A DNA stretch of 64,000 nt, taken from assembly GCF_037914945.1 (NCBI RefSeq), contig NZ_CP149787.1, forward strand, positions 2,666,001 through 2,730,000, given 5' to 3'. Each line of letters opens with the position of its first letter. The stretch's first letter is position 1. Below are positions 1 to 10,417 of the stretch, piece by piece. This stretch comes from Haloterrigena sp. KLK7 (GTDB taxonomy: Archaea; Halobacteriota; Halobacteria; Halobacteriales; Natrialbaceae). A program made the position numbers and the translations under genes. The notes beneath the pieces are model-generated. The model had not been told where the DNA came from. It did no database searches and was given only the letters and a program-made list of their open reading frames with translations.

Positions 1-2
1 CC

Positions 3-884
3 TCCGGCGTGCTCCATCTCGGCCATCTGCTGACGGCGAACAAACTCATCGATCTCCAGGAGGCCGGCATGGAGGTCGTCGTCCTGCTGGCGGACGTCCA
101 CGCCTACCTCAACGGGAAGGGAACCTTCGAGGAGATCCGCGAGACCGCCGAGCGGATGAAAGCCCAGTTCGTCGCCTACGGGCTCGACGAGGACAACACC
201 GAGTTCGTCTACGGCTCCGAGTTCCAACTCGACGAGGAGTACACCCTGGACCTCCACGAACTCGAGCTCTCGACCACGATGAACCGCGCTCAGCGCGCCA
301 TGGCCGAGATTCAGGGCGACGAGACGGCGAAGGTGAGTCACCTCGTCTACCCGCTGATGCAGACCTTGGACATCGAGTACCTCGATCTCGATCTCGCGGT
401 CGGCGGGCTCGACCAGCGCAAGGTCCACATGCTCGCTCGCGAGAAGCTGCCCGAAGTCGACTACGAGGTCCGACCCGCCCTCCACACGCCCATCGTCGCC
501 GACCTCACCAGCGGCGAGGGGAAGATGTCCTCGAGCGAGGGGATCACCATCTCGATGGAGGACTCGACCGAGGAGCTCGAGGAGAAGGTCAACTCGGCGT
601 ACTGCCCGCCGACCCGCGATCCGGAGCCGGACGACGACGGCACCGAGCGCGAGAACCCCGTCCTCGAGCTGTTCGAGTACCACGTCTTCCCGCGATTCGA
701 CGAGATCGTCGTCGAACGCCCCGAGAAGTACGGCGGCGACCTGACCTACGAGGCCTACGAGTCGCTGGCCGCGGACCTCGAGTCCGGCGAACTCCACCCC
801 GCCGACGCGAAGGGAACGCTGGCGAGCTACCTGGACGAACTGATCGCGCCGGGCCGCGAGAAGCTCCGCGAGCTTCGAGAGTAG
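3..884 (+). CDS. tyrS: Tyrosyl-tRNA synthetase, 5' truncated by window edge
   Basis: Charges tRNA-Tyr with tyrosine in the cytosol. The reading frame is already open at the window edge, and the first visible residues are SGVLHLGHLL, the class I HIGH-type motif (here HLGH), so only the extreme N-terminus is missing. The second class I signature, KMSSS, lies at about 522-536. The tract YPLMQTLDIEYLDLDLAVGGLDQRKVHM follows the archaeal TyrRS pattern of tyrosine and ATP binding. The protein is compact, about 290 residues from the first visible codon, with no appended S4-like domain, as expected for archaeal TyrRS. The GTG at position 9 is inside the catalytic fold and is not the true start. Confidence 0.95.
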   Translation, partial: SGVLHLGHLLTANKLIDLQEAGMEVVVLLADVHAYLNGKGTFEEIRETAERMKAQFVAYGLDEDNTEFVYGSEFQLDEEYTLDLHELELSTTMNRAQRAMAEIQGDETAKVSHLVYPLMQTLDIEYLDLDLAVGGLDQRKVHMLAREKLPEVDYEVRPALHTPIVADLTSGEGKMSSSEGITISMEDSTEELEEKVNSAYCPPTRDPEPDDDGTERENPVLELFEYHVFPRFDEIVVERPEKYGGDLTYEAYESLAADLESGELHPADAKGTLASYLDELIAPGREKLRELRE

Positions 885-912
885 GCGGGTCGATCACGTC
901 TCGAGTCCAGAG

Positions 913-1620
913 CTACTCGACGAACACGTTCTCGTCGTCGGTATCGAGGAGCGAACTGAAGATCTTTCCTTCGGCGGTCCGGAGATGCTGCGAGAAGGTG
1001 GCCGGCGCGATCCCCAGTTCGGCGGCGAGTTCGCTGGCCTCGTGCTTCCGCGGCCAGTCGTAGAAGCCGTTCATGTAGGCCGTCAGAAACACCTCTCGCT
1101 GCCTGTCGGTGAGCGTCTCGACGACTGACTGCGTGAAGTCGTGTCGCGTAAAGAGCGGCGTCGATCGCCCCCGATCGCGACGGTCGTCGACGGTCACCGT
1201 CGGATGCTCCCGTTCGAACCGGTCGACGAGTTCGGCGGCGGCCGACTGCGAGGCGACCTCCGCGACGACCCGCCCGTCACCGCCGTCGGCCTCGACGGTC
1301 CGCGGGATCGCGCCGAAATCGACGACGGTAGCCGCGACGCAGCCGTCGCGAAGGTGAAGCCGTACCCGTCCGCCGTCGTCGTGTCGGGCGACGAGGTCCG
1401 CGTCGACCGCCTCGGTGTCGTCGATCGGGTCCAGTATCCGCTCCGGCGGGGCGTCCTCGACGGTGAAGTACTCGACGTACCCGCCGTCCGAGTGAGGGAA
1501 GATCACCTCGAGCCCGAGCCGGCAGCTCGCCGCCCGCGACACGTCGACGAACGGATACGACGGATCGTCGACGCGGAACTCGACTTCGACGACCGGTTTC
1601 TCGCTGTGACTTCGGCTCAT
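913..1620 (-). CDS. Bat-type helix-turn-helix transcriptional regulator
   Basis: Predicted DNA-binding regulator of the haloarchaeal bacterio-opsin-activator (Bat/HTH_10) type, 235 residues. The C-terminus has the characteristic HTH_10 block LTDRQREVFLTAYMNGFYDWPRKHEASELAAELGIAPATFSQHLRTAEGKI (quoted loosely), and the N-terminal 140 residues form a small sensory or effector domain without an obvious ligand motif. It is convergent with tyrS and divergent from the acyl-CoA dehydrogenase gene, with about 145 bp between the starts, so it may control that enzyme; this is inference. An in-frame ATG at 1668 would add 16 unconserved-looking residues (MDCEREPYQARE...). I chose 1620, and the upstream start remains possible. 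Confidence 0.85.
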   Translation of the reverse strand: MSRSHSEKPVVEVEFRVDDPSYPFVDVSRAASCRLGLEVIFPHSDGGYVEYFTVEDAPPERILDPIDDTEAVDADLVARHDDGGRVRLHLRDGCVAATVVDFGAIPRTVEADGGDGRVVAEVASQSAAAELVDRFEREHPTVTVDDRRDRGRSTPLFTRHDFTQSVVETLTDRQREVFLTAYMNGFYDWPRKHEASELAAELGIAPATFSQHLRTAEGKIFSSLLDTDDENVFVE

Positions 1621-1764
1621 CTCCCGTGGGCATTCGCGGGCCTGGTACGGTTCCCTTTCGCAGTCCATAGCAGGGGCTTCTTTCGTCCGTCGCCGGCGTA
1701 TTCGATACCGCTCGCCGCCTCCCTCACCGATGATTTGACGACCGTCGGCCTCGAGTACCGTGGT

Positions 1765-2904
1765 ATGTCCTTCCATCTCGAGCCGGAGCGGGAAGCGATT
1801 CGCGACGCGGTCAGGGAGTTCGGCGAGAACGAGATCCGACCGATCGCCGCGGAGTACGAGGCCGAACAGCGGTATCCGGCGGAACTGCTCGCCGATGCCG
1901 CCGCCCTCGACTTCGTGGCACCCCACGTCCCCGAGGCGTACGGCGGCGCCGGAATGGACCCGATCTCGACCGCGATCGTCACCGAGGAACTGTGGCGGGC
2001 CGATCCCGGCGTCGGCGGCTCGATCGCCGCCGCGGACTTCGGCACCGGCATGCTCCTCGAGTACGGCGACGAGCGACTGTGCGAGGAGTGGCTGCCGGAG
2101 ATCACCGCCGGCGAGACGCCGATCGCGACGGGCATCTCCGAGCCCGCCCACGGCTCGAACGTCGCGGGGATGGAGACGCGCGCGGAAAAAGACGGTGACG
2201 AGTGGGTCATCGACGGACAGAAGATGTGGATCACGAACGGCACGGTCGCCGACGTGGCGATCGTCATGGCCAAGACCTCGCCCGAGCGGGGTCACACCGG
2301 GATCACGGCGTTCCTGACGCCCACCGACGTCGACGGCTACGAGGCGACGCGCATCACGAACAAACTCGGGATTAAGGCTCAGGACACCGCCGAGATCGTC
2401 CTCGACGACATCCGCGTCCCCGAGGAAAACGTCGTCGGGGAGGTCGACCGCGGCTTCTACCAGTTGATGGAGTTCTTCGCGCCCGCCCGCGTCGACGTGG
2501 CCGCGCAGGCGACCGGTGTGGCGCAGGCCGCACTCGAGGAAGCGATCGACTACGCCACCGAGCGCGAGCAGTTCGACCGGAAGATCGCGGCGTTTCAGGC
2601 GATCCGGCACAAGATCGCGGAGATGGCGACGGGGATCGAGGCGGGACGGTCGCTCGCCTATCGCGCCGCGAGCGCCCTCGAGTCGGGCGACGACGCGACC
2701 GCGACGAGACTGGCCGCGATGGCGAAACTGTTCGCGAGCGAGACCGCCGTCGACGTCACCGACGAGGCGCTGCAGGTCCACGGAGGGGCGGGCTACGTCT
2801 CGGACCACCCGATCGAACGGTTCTATCGGGACGCTCGGATCACCAAGATCTACGACGGCACGAGCGAGATCCAGAAGAACGTCATCGCCGATCAGCTGCT
2901 GTAG
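1765..2904 (+). CDS. Acyl-CoA dehydrogenase
   Basis: FAD-dependent alpha,beta-dehydrogenation of an acyl-CoA, passing electrons to ETF; 379 residues, normal for the family. An N-terminal helical domain (about 1-115) is followed by the middle beta domain with ATGISEPAHGSNVAGMETRAEKDGDEWVIDGQKMWITNG (two overlapping signatures) and by the C-terminal helical domain with REQFDRKIAAFQAIRHK and LQVHGGAGY. The usual catalytic base position, Glu in IYEGTSEIQ, reads IYDGTSEIQ here, a conservative Glu to Asp change. I see no Glu at the alternative helix G position used by isovaleryl-CoA dehydrogenase. Substrate length cannot be read from the sequence. The start ATG is the first Met before the conserved LEPEREAIRDAVREF helix. 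Confidence 0.9.
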   Translation: MSFHLEPEREAIRDAVREFGENEIRPIAAEYEAEQRYPAELLADAAALDFVAPHVPEAYGGAGMDPISTAIVTEELWRADPGVGGSIAAADFGTGMLLEYGDERLCEEWLPEITAGETPIATGISEPAHGSNVAGMETRAEKDGDEWVIDGQKMWITNGTVADVAIVMAKTSPERGHTGITAFLTPTDVDGYEATRITNKLGIKAQDTAEIVLDDIRVPEENVVGEVDRGFYQLMEFFAPARVDVAAQATGVAQAALEEAIDYATEREQFDRKIAAFQAIRHKIAEMATGIEAGRSLAYRAASALESGDDATATRLAAMAKLFASETAVDVTDEALQVHGGAGYVSDHPIERFYRDARITKIYDGTSEIQKNVIADQLL

Positions 2905-2928
2905 TCCCGCCGGTCCGAAAAATCGGGA

Positions 2929-3099
2929 TCAGAACTCGACCGACCCGATCGCTGTCTCGTCTCCGCACCGGCGACACTCGAAGGTCGTTCTGTATTCCTC
3001 GCACGGTTCGTGCACCTCCAGTCCACACGTCTCGCAGATCACGAGCTCCGCCTCCTCGACTCGGCGTCCGCAGGTCGTACAGCGCCGTCCGATTTTCAT
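2929..3099 (-). CDS. Small zinc ribbon protein
   Basis: A 56-residue protein dominated by metal ligands: CTTC at residues 7-10, CETC near 22-25, a His and Cys in VHEPC, and CRRC near 45-48. This makes two treble-clef or zinc-ribbon knuckles that probably bind two Zn ions. Such micro zinc fingers are common in haloarchaea and usually have no assigned function. It is encoded convergently to the acyl-CoA dehydrogenase with a 24 bp gap. I chose the ATG giving MKIGRRCTTC; a longer start at 3126 would add MECGELTIP, which contains no conserved feature. Confidence 0.75.
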   Translation of the reverse strand: MKIGRRCTTCGRRVEEAELVICETCGLEVHEPCEEYRTTFECRRCGDETAIGSVEF

Positions 3100-3269
3100 G
3101 GGTATTGTTAACTCACCACACTCCATTCGTAGCTCCGTGAACGGTCGGCAAAAGCCTACGGATTAGCCAGCGAGCCGGACTCTCATTCCACAGATACCGA
3201 CGGTCGATCTCCCGCCGCAGCCGGCGTCGATCCCGCCGATTGAAGTGCGAGCGCGCCCCTCTCGAGGCC

Positions 3270-4208
3270 ATGAACGAGACGCGACGGGCGATCCTCGAGG
3301 CGCTGTCCGACGGGCCGGTCTCCGGGCCGGAGCTGGCCGAGTCGCTGGACGTCTCGCGGGCGGCGGTCTGGAAACAGATCGACGGCCTCCGCGACGCCGG
3401 CTTCGAGATCGAGAGCGGACCGACCGGCTACGAACTGGTCGCCGTCGAGGCGTACACCGGGCCGGCCGTCGAGTTCGGGCTCGAGGCCCCGATTTCGGTC
3501 GACTACCACGAGACGATCGGGAGCACGAACGACCGCGCGCGCGAACTCGCCGCCGACGGGACCGCAGACGTGGCCGTACTGGCCGACGAGCAGACCGGCA
3601 GCCGCGGTCGACTGGAGCGCGAGTGGTCGTCACCGTCCGGTGGCGTCTGGATGAGCGTCGTCTCGCGGCCCGCGATCGCGCCCGCGCGAGCGCCGCTGTA
3701 CACGCTCGCGGCCGCGGTCGCGACGGCGCGGGCGACCCGCGAGGTCGGCGTCGACGCCCGGATCAAGTGGCCCAACGACGTGGTCGTCCCGGTCGGAGAC
3801 GAGGGCGACTACCGGAAGCTCGCGGGCGTCCTCACCGAGATGGAGGGCGAGACGGATCGGGTCGACTGGCTCGTCGTCGGTATCGGGGTCAACGCGAACG
3901 TCGACGCCGATCGGCTTCCGGAGGGAGCAACGAGTATTCGCGACGAGGCGGGCGACGTCGATCGCCGGCTGTTCGTCCAGCGACTCCTCGAGGAGTTCGA
4001 CGACTATCGGAACGACCTCGAGGCCGTCGTCCCGGCGTGGCGGGACCTGACGCTGACGCTGGGCCAGCGCGTCAGGGTCGACCGGCCCGCGGGCGAAATC
4101 GTCGGCGAGGCGGTCGACGTCACCGATTCGGGGGCGCTCGTGGTCGAGACGGACGACGGGCGACGGACGGTCTCGGCGGGAGACTGCGAACACTTGCGGC
4201 CGGTCTGA
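3270..4208 (+). CDS. birA: Biotin--[acetyl-CoA-carboxylase] ligase with HTH domain
   Basis: Activates biotin with ATP and transfers it to the carrier lysine of biotin-dependent carboxylases; the N-terminal winged helix suggests it also represses transcription, as bacterial BirA does. The protein has 312 residues. The HTH spans about 1-60 (ILEALSDGPVSGPELAESLDVSRAAVWKQIDGLR). The catalytic domain follows with GSTNDRA, the biotin-binding loop EQTGSRGRLEREW, KWPNDV and GIGVNAN. The C-terminal SH3-like domain (about 265-312) carries GEAVDVTDSGALVVETDDG. The GSRGRL version of the GRGRxGR loop is slightly divergent. The ATG at 3270 is preferred over 3240 because the conserved wing-helix begins directly after it. 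Confidence 0.92.
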   Translation: MNETRRAILEALSDGPVSGPELAESLDVSRAAVWKQIDGLRDAGFEIESGPTGYELVAVEAYTGPAVEFGLEAPISVDYHETIGSTNDRARELAADGTADVAVLADEQTGSRGRLEREWSSPSGGVWMSVVSRPAIAPARAPLYTLAAAVATARATREVGVDARIKWPNDVVVPVGDEGDYRKLAGVLTEMEGETDRVDWLVVGIGVNANVDADRLPEGATSIRDEAGDVDRRLFVQRLLEEFDDYRNDLEAVVPAWRDLTLTLGQRVRVDRPAGEIVGEAVDVTDSGALVVETDDGRRTVSAGDCEHLRPV

Positions 4209-4322
4209 GGGCCGCGTTCGGCCCGGAGTTTGCGGGTTGCTTCGAACTGCGGATCGCAGTCGCTCCGAGAATCGTGTCCGATCTGCGGGCCGTTCGACCG
4301 GTGTCCGCCGATCGAACTCGGT

Positions 4323-4802
4323 TCACTCGACGGCGACGCGTTTCCGGTCCCGGCGATCCCCCTCGTCGTCGGAGGGATCGACGTGAACCGCCAGTACCGG
4401 CACCGGCGCGCGGCGAACGACGCGTTCGGTGACGCTGCCCAGCAGGAGTCGGTCGATACCGGCCCGTCCGTGCGTTCCCATGACGACGAGGTCGCACTCC
4501 CCTGGCTGGGCCTGATCGACGATGACGCGGCTCGGCGATCCCTCGAGCACCGCCGTCTCGACATCGACGTCGGCCGGCGCGAGCTCCTCGACCCGACCGA
4601 CCGCGCGCTCTCCGTCCTCGCGGAGGGCGCTGCCGATTCCCTCCAGTGCGGCTTCCATCGGGAGGCTTCCGTAGCCCGTGACGTCGACGACGTAGATCGC
4701 TCGCACCGTGGCGTCGTGGCTCCGGGCCAGATCGAACGCGTACTCGAGGGCGTGTTCGACCTCCGGCGAGCCGTCGGTCGGAACGAGGATACAGTCGTAC
4801 AT
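4323..4802 (-). CDS. Universal stress protein, UspA family
   Basis: Single Usp domain of 159 residues in an alpha/beta nucleotide-binding fold. It starts with MYDCILVPTDGSPEVEHAL and ends with the ATP-binding signature GTHGRAGIDRLLLGSVTERVVRRAPVPVL (G-2x-G-9x-G-S/T). The protein therefore probably binds ATP and acts in stress or metabolic regulation; the exact role is unknown for haloarchaeal members. The short tail DPSDDEGDRRDRKRVAVE is charged. The gene is monocistronic, with its own TATA-like box at 4830-4838. Confidence 0.92.
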   Translation of the reverse strand: MYDCILVPTDGSPEVEHALEYAFDLARSHDATVRAIYVVDVTGYGSLPMEAALEGIGSALREDGERAVGRVEELAPADVDVETAVLEGSPSRVIVDQAQPGECDLVVMGTHGRAGIDRLLLGSVTERVVRRAPVPVLAVHVDPSDDEGDRRDRKRVAVE

Positions 4803-4829
4803 ACGGTCTATGCTAACACACAACGAACC

Positions 4830-4838
4830 AGTATAATA
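4830..4838 (-). promoter_or_regulatory. TATA box of the usp gene at 4323-4802
   Basis: On the minus strand the stretch reads ttatac-like (plus strand agtataata). Its centre is about 33 bases before the ATG at 4802, which predicts a start only a few bases before the codon, typical for haloarchaea. Confidence 0.5.
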
Positions 4839-4935
4839 GCGTTGTCGTGGTCCAGTCGAACGGTCACTCGAGTTGATAGCCGCGAGCGACGCGCGAAAAC
4901 TGGAGTCAGCCGCGGTCGACGAGCGAAACGGCGAA

Positions 4936-5967
4936 TCAGTCGTCTGCTGAACCGAAGACGACCTCACGAACGTCGTCGACGCCGGCCCGCCGGACCACGG
5001 CCCGGACCGGGTCGCGAGCGCCGGCGAGGTTGTGCGAGTCGCCGTCGAGGACCAGCAGTCGGGCCTCCCGTCCCGGTTCGACGAGTCCGCACTCGAGGTC
5101 GGCGATCTCGGCACCGTTGACCGTGGCCATCCGGAGGATCTCGGCGGCCGGCAGGTCGGAGAGTTTGGCGAGGAACTCCATCTCGCGGAACATCGACGGC
5201 GAGTTGAGCATCACGTTGTCCGTCCCGAGCGCGAGCGTCGTCCGCTCGTTCAGTTCCTCGTAGGGCGACAGCCCGACATCGGTGACGAGGTTCGAACGCG
5301 GACAGACGACGATCGGGACCTCCTGCTCGGCGACGCGCTCGAGATGGTCGGGCTCGGGGTGGACCATGTGGACAAGGAACTCCGGTTCCAGGTCGAGCGC
5401 GGGGTCGATGTCGCTGGCGTCGACCTCGCCCGCGTGGATGCCGAACGGTTTGCCCGCCTCGCGGGTCGCCTCCCGCTCTTCCGCGAAGTCGGCGTCGTTC
5501 GCCCCGCTGGCGCCGAAGCCGTCGCCGGCGTGCATCGCGTCGACCGTCTCGCGGCCGAAGGCGATCGGCTCGATTTCGAGCCCCTCCGCGGCCCGCTCTA
5601 AGGTCTCGACGCCCTCGACGCCGCCCTCGCGGAACTCGAGGCAGGCCGCGGTCCCCGCCTCCTGCATGAACTGCAGCGAGCGACGCATCGCCGCGGCGAG
5701 TTCGTCCTGCGAGGCCTGCCGCAGCAACCGGTGTTTCAGCCCGTCGGGCGGGGCGACCAGTTCCTCGAGCGAGAGGCCGCCGCCGGCCTCCTTCGCGATC
5801 GAGTCGCCGATGTGCGTGTGGGCGTTGACGAACGCCGGCAGGATGATGTCGTCGCTCTCGATGGCCGTCTCCTCGATCGCCTCGATCCGTCCCTCGTCGC
5901 CGATCACGACGCGTCCCTCGACGGGTTCGAACTCGGGCCCGCGAAGGATCGTCCCCGTTCGTTCCAT
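4936..5967 (-). CDS. Amidohydrolase family protein (chlorohydrolase/cytosine deaminase-like)
   Basis: Metal-dependent hydrolase of the amidohydrolase superfamily, 343 residues. Metal ligands visible in order: NAHTHIGDS (HxH), FGIHAGEV, LVHMVHPE and the C-terminal ALGTDNVMLNSPSM, whose Asp is the general base. An N-terminal beta sandwich segment (about 1-45, TILRGPEFEPVEGRVVIGDEGRIEAIEE) and a C-terminal return segment (ARLLVLDGDSHNLAGARDPVRAVVRRAG) flank the TIM barrel. It is related to the guanine, cytosine and S-adenosylhomocysteine deaminase groups, but the substrate cannot be assigned. The ATG at 5967 sits directly before the beta sandwich; the longer frame to 6033 is unlikely. Confidence 0.88.
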   Translation of the reverse strand: MERTGTILRGPEFEPVEGRVVIGDEGRIEAIEETAIESDDIILPAFVNAHTHIGDSIAKEAGGGLSLEELVAPPDGLKHRLLRQASQDELAAAMRRSLQFMQEAGTAACLEFREGGVEGVETLERAAEGLEIEPIAFGRETVDAMHAGDGFGASGANDADFAEEREATREAGKPFGIHAGEVDASDIDPALDLEPEFLVHMVHPEPDHLERVAEQEVPIVVCPRSNLVTDVGLSPYEELNERTTLALGTDNVMLNSPSMFREMEFLAKLSDLPAAEILRMATVNGAEIADLECGLVEPGREARLLVLDGDSHNLAGARDPVRAVVRRAGVDDVREVVFGSADD

Positions 5968-6173
5968 AGGTACGTGTTCGCACCGCGCTCCTTCAACGGT
6001 TCGGGGTCGGCCGACTCGACCGCGAACGGTCACTGAACCCGACTGTCCGGCTCCGGGAACGTCCCATTTCCGCCGTTAGTACGGCTCAGACGGCTACTTT
6101 TCGTCCTAAATCGACCGTTCATTCGGACTCGGTAGAAATGTAAAGAAGAAATTCAAAATGTAATGTGTGAAAC

Positions 6174-6182
6174 AGTATTAAG
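6174..6182 (+). promoter_or_regulatory. TATA-like element before katG
   Basis: The sequence agtattaag has its centre about 30 bases before the katG ATG, in an AT-rich stretch (6120-6190) that contrasts with the GC-rich surroundings. Its position fits a leaderless or very short-leader transcript. Confidence 0.45.
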
Positions 6183-6189
6183 GGGGTAG

Positions 6190-8370
<2,181 letters not shown>

Positions 8371-8466
8371 TTCCGGGTGCTACGGACTCGTCGTCCCAGG
8401 TGACCGGTGCTACCGACCCCAAAGCCGTCGATTTCGGGAAATAGTCCGTCCCGAAATTACCGGGGC

Positions 8467-8904
8467 GCCCGCCTCGAGGACCGCGCCCGCTTCGAACTGG
8501 TCGCGCCGCGGGTCTCCGAACTGGACGGCAGCCTGCCCGACGACAGCCGGGAGTTCGCCGATCGGGCGTCTTGTCCGGACGCCGAACTGCCGGTGCCCTA
8601 CGAGACCGAGGGCCCGCGACTGGACGAGTTGACCGCCGAGAACGTCCTCGAGGTGCTGCACGAGGCCGAGCGCCGCGCGATTCGCACGTGGTCCGATATC
8701 CGCGACATGAGCCGCGGCGTCGATCCGCGCCCCTACGACATGGCCCAACGCGTCCTGCGAGAGGTGATCGAACACGAGGTCCGGTCCGTCGAACCCCTCT
8801 CGAAGGAACGGGACAACGAGATCGATCCGGCCGGCCACTTCGCCCGGGACGAACCCGGCGACGCGCCGTACTCGACGAACCGGCGGTTCACCGACAGCGC
8901 CTGG
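8467..8904 (+). pseudogene. Truncated, degenerate DPS-like ferritin remnant
   Basis: The frame reads LEDRARFELVAPRVSELDGSLPD, FADRASCPDAELP, EAERRAIRTWSDIRDM, YDMAQRVLREVIEHE and GHFARDEPGDAPYSTN. I recognise this as the C-terminal two thirds of the haloarchaeal DPS-like (ferritin-fold, thioferritin-related) protein. The first helix of the four-helix bundle, about 45-50 residues carrying early metal ligands, is missing; upstream sequence is unrelated and only 97 bases separate it from the katG stop. Intact relatives as I remember them have Cys where this copy has Arg (ERCAIRTW and EVCDM become ERRAIRTW and DIRDM) and HEAWF where this copy has HEVRS. The open frame runs to 9039 with an unrelated tail. 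A functional short gene is possible but unlikely. Confidence 0.6.
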
Positions 8905-9035
8905 GCGGAGCGACTCGAGTCCGTCGCGAACGGTCCGCGCGGTCGCGTTTCCGCCGTTCGGAGCCGTCAGAACGCGTCGATGACCCGGCCAGCGACGGCG
9001 ATACGGACATACTCCCTCGAGTGCTACTCGGTGGC

Positions 9036-9479
9036 ATGAACCAGATCGAGGCGTTCGAGGAGATCGACGCCCCGCCCGACGTCGTCTGGGACGTCCTGAT
9101 CGAGTTCGACGGCTATCCGGCGTTGAACCCGTTCGCCCGCGCCGTCGGAGGGTCGCTCCCGGGAGACGGCGGCCGGCGACTGCGGACCGACCCGTCGGAC
9201 GGTCGCCGGACGACGCTCGGGCCCGCGATCGTCCGCGTCGAACCCGGACGGCGACTCGTCTGGCGCGACCGACTCGCCGTCCCCTTCGCCTTCGACGGCT
9301 ACCGCGAGGTGCGTCTGGAGCCGACCGAGGACGGCCGGACCCTGCTACTCCACCGCGAGACGAACCGCGGCGCGCTCGTCCCGTTACTGTTCGATCGGGA
9401 GGCGCTCGAGCGCGGCTTCGAAGCGACGAACGCCGCCGTCAGGGACCGCGCCGAGCGTCGGGTCGCCGCCGTCGCGTAA
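9036..9479 (+). CDS. SRPBCC/START-like domain protein
   Basis: A 147-residue protein with the helix-grip fold of polyketide cyclase and START-like proteins: MNQIEAFEEIDAPPDVVWDVLIEFDGYPALNPFAR at the N-terminus, central strands RIVWRDRL-like, and a long C-terminal helix LERGFEATNAAVRDRAERR. Members bind hydrophobic ligands in a central cavity; the ligand here is unknown. The ATG overlaps the stop of the frame carrying the ferritin remnant (ATGA), a relic of coupling or chance. The protein is more Arg-rich than its neighbours. Confidence 0.8.
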   Translation: MNQIEAFEEIDAPPDVVWDVLIEFDGYPALNPFARAVGGSLPGDGGRRLRTDPSDGRRTTLGPAIVRVEPGRRLVWRDRLAVPFAFDGYREVRLEPTEDGRTLLLHRETNRGALVPLLFDREALERGFEATNAAVRDRAERRVAAVA

Positions 9480-9506
9480 CGACCCGGGACCGTCTACGGG
9501 AACCGC

Positions 9507-10160
9507 CTACAGCAGCCGGGGAATCTCCTCGAGGCTCTCGATTTCGACCGTCGGCTCTCGCGGAAGCCCCACGCCCTCGACGTGGTCGCGCCGGAGGAAC
9601 GCCGCGTCGATGCCGGCGGCGTCGGCCGCCTCCACGTCGACCCAGCTATCGCCGACGAACAGCGCCGTCTCGGCCCCGAGTTCCTCGAGCGCGAGTTCGA
9701 GGTAGTACGGCGTCGGCTTCTTGCGATCGATCCCCTTCACCGTCGGCTCGCGGCCGTACCAGACGTCGAACCAGTCGAGTTCGAAGTGGGAGACGATGTT
9801 GCCGATCGTCTCGTGCTGGTTGTTACTGACGATCGCCGTCGCGACCTCGAGGTCCCGGATCGCGTCGATATCGTCGTAGCACCGTTTCCGGCCGCCCTCG
9901 ATCTCCTCGAGCTGGGCCGCGACGGCGGCGTGTTCGCGGGCCGTCCAGAGCTCGTCGGGGTCGACGTCGTGGGCGTCGGCGACCTCGCGCAGCGAGTCGA
10001 CGCTCGGTCCCATCACGGTCCGGACGTGCTCGGACGGCGGGTCGACGACGCCGACCGCGGCGAAGGCGTCGTGCATCGCGTCGACGAGCACCTCGCGATC
10101 CGTCGGCGTCGTCAGGACGCCGTCGTTGTCGAAGACGACTGCATCGTAGGCTGGGTCCAT
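9507..10160 (-). CDS. HAD superfamily hydrolase (phosphoglycolate phosphatase-like)
   Basis: Haloacid dehalogenase-type phosphatase, 217 residues. Motif I is VVFDNDGVLTTP with the nucleophile and acid Asp pair, motif II is TAIVSNNQ, motif III is the Lys in DRKKPTPYYLELAL, and motif IV is ALFVGDSWVDVEAADAAG. A helical cap is inserted after motif I. The pattern is closest to phosphoglycolate phosphatase and beta-phosphoglucomutase relatives, but the substrate is not decidable. The start ATG immediately precedes the motif I strand. The gene is convergent with the SRPBCC gene (27 bp gap). Confidence 0.9.
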   Translation of the reverse strand: MDPAYDAVVFDNDGVLTTPTDREVLVDAMHDAFAAVGVVDPPSEHVRTVMGPSVDSLREVADAHDVDPDELWTAREHAAVAAQLEEIEGGRKRCYDDIDAIRDLEVATAIVSNNQHETIGNIVSHFELDWFDVWYGREPTVKGIDRKKPTPYYLELALEELGAETALFVGDSWVDVEAADAAGIDAAFLRRDHVEGVGLPREPTVEIESLEEIPRLL

Positions 10161-10417
10161 TCGGGACCGTTCCGTACGGGCCGGCGGGATTTCGGTGTTG
10201 CGCTCGGGGTCGCCGTCTTCGATACGGCGCGCGAACGGTGCCCGGAGTGTGCGGAGATCGATATCCGCGAGCGCGGGAGCGTCGAGTTCAGGTCGGATCC
10301 GGACCGCAGGTTCAAGTACGGGCGGGCGACCAGCATCGGCGATGGGACTCCTGCTCACCGTCCCCAGTCGCTCGAGGCGCACAGACAGCCACTCGCCGCG
10401 CGGGCTCCCGGGGGCCG

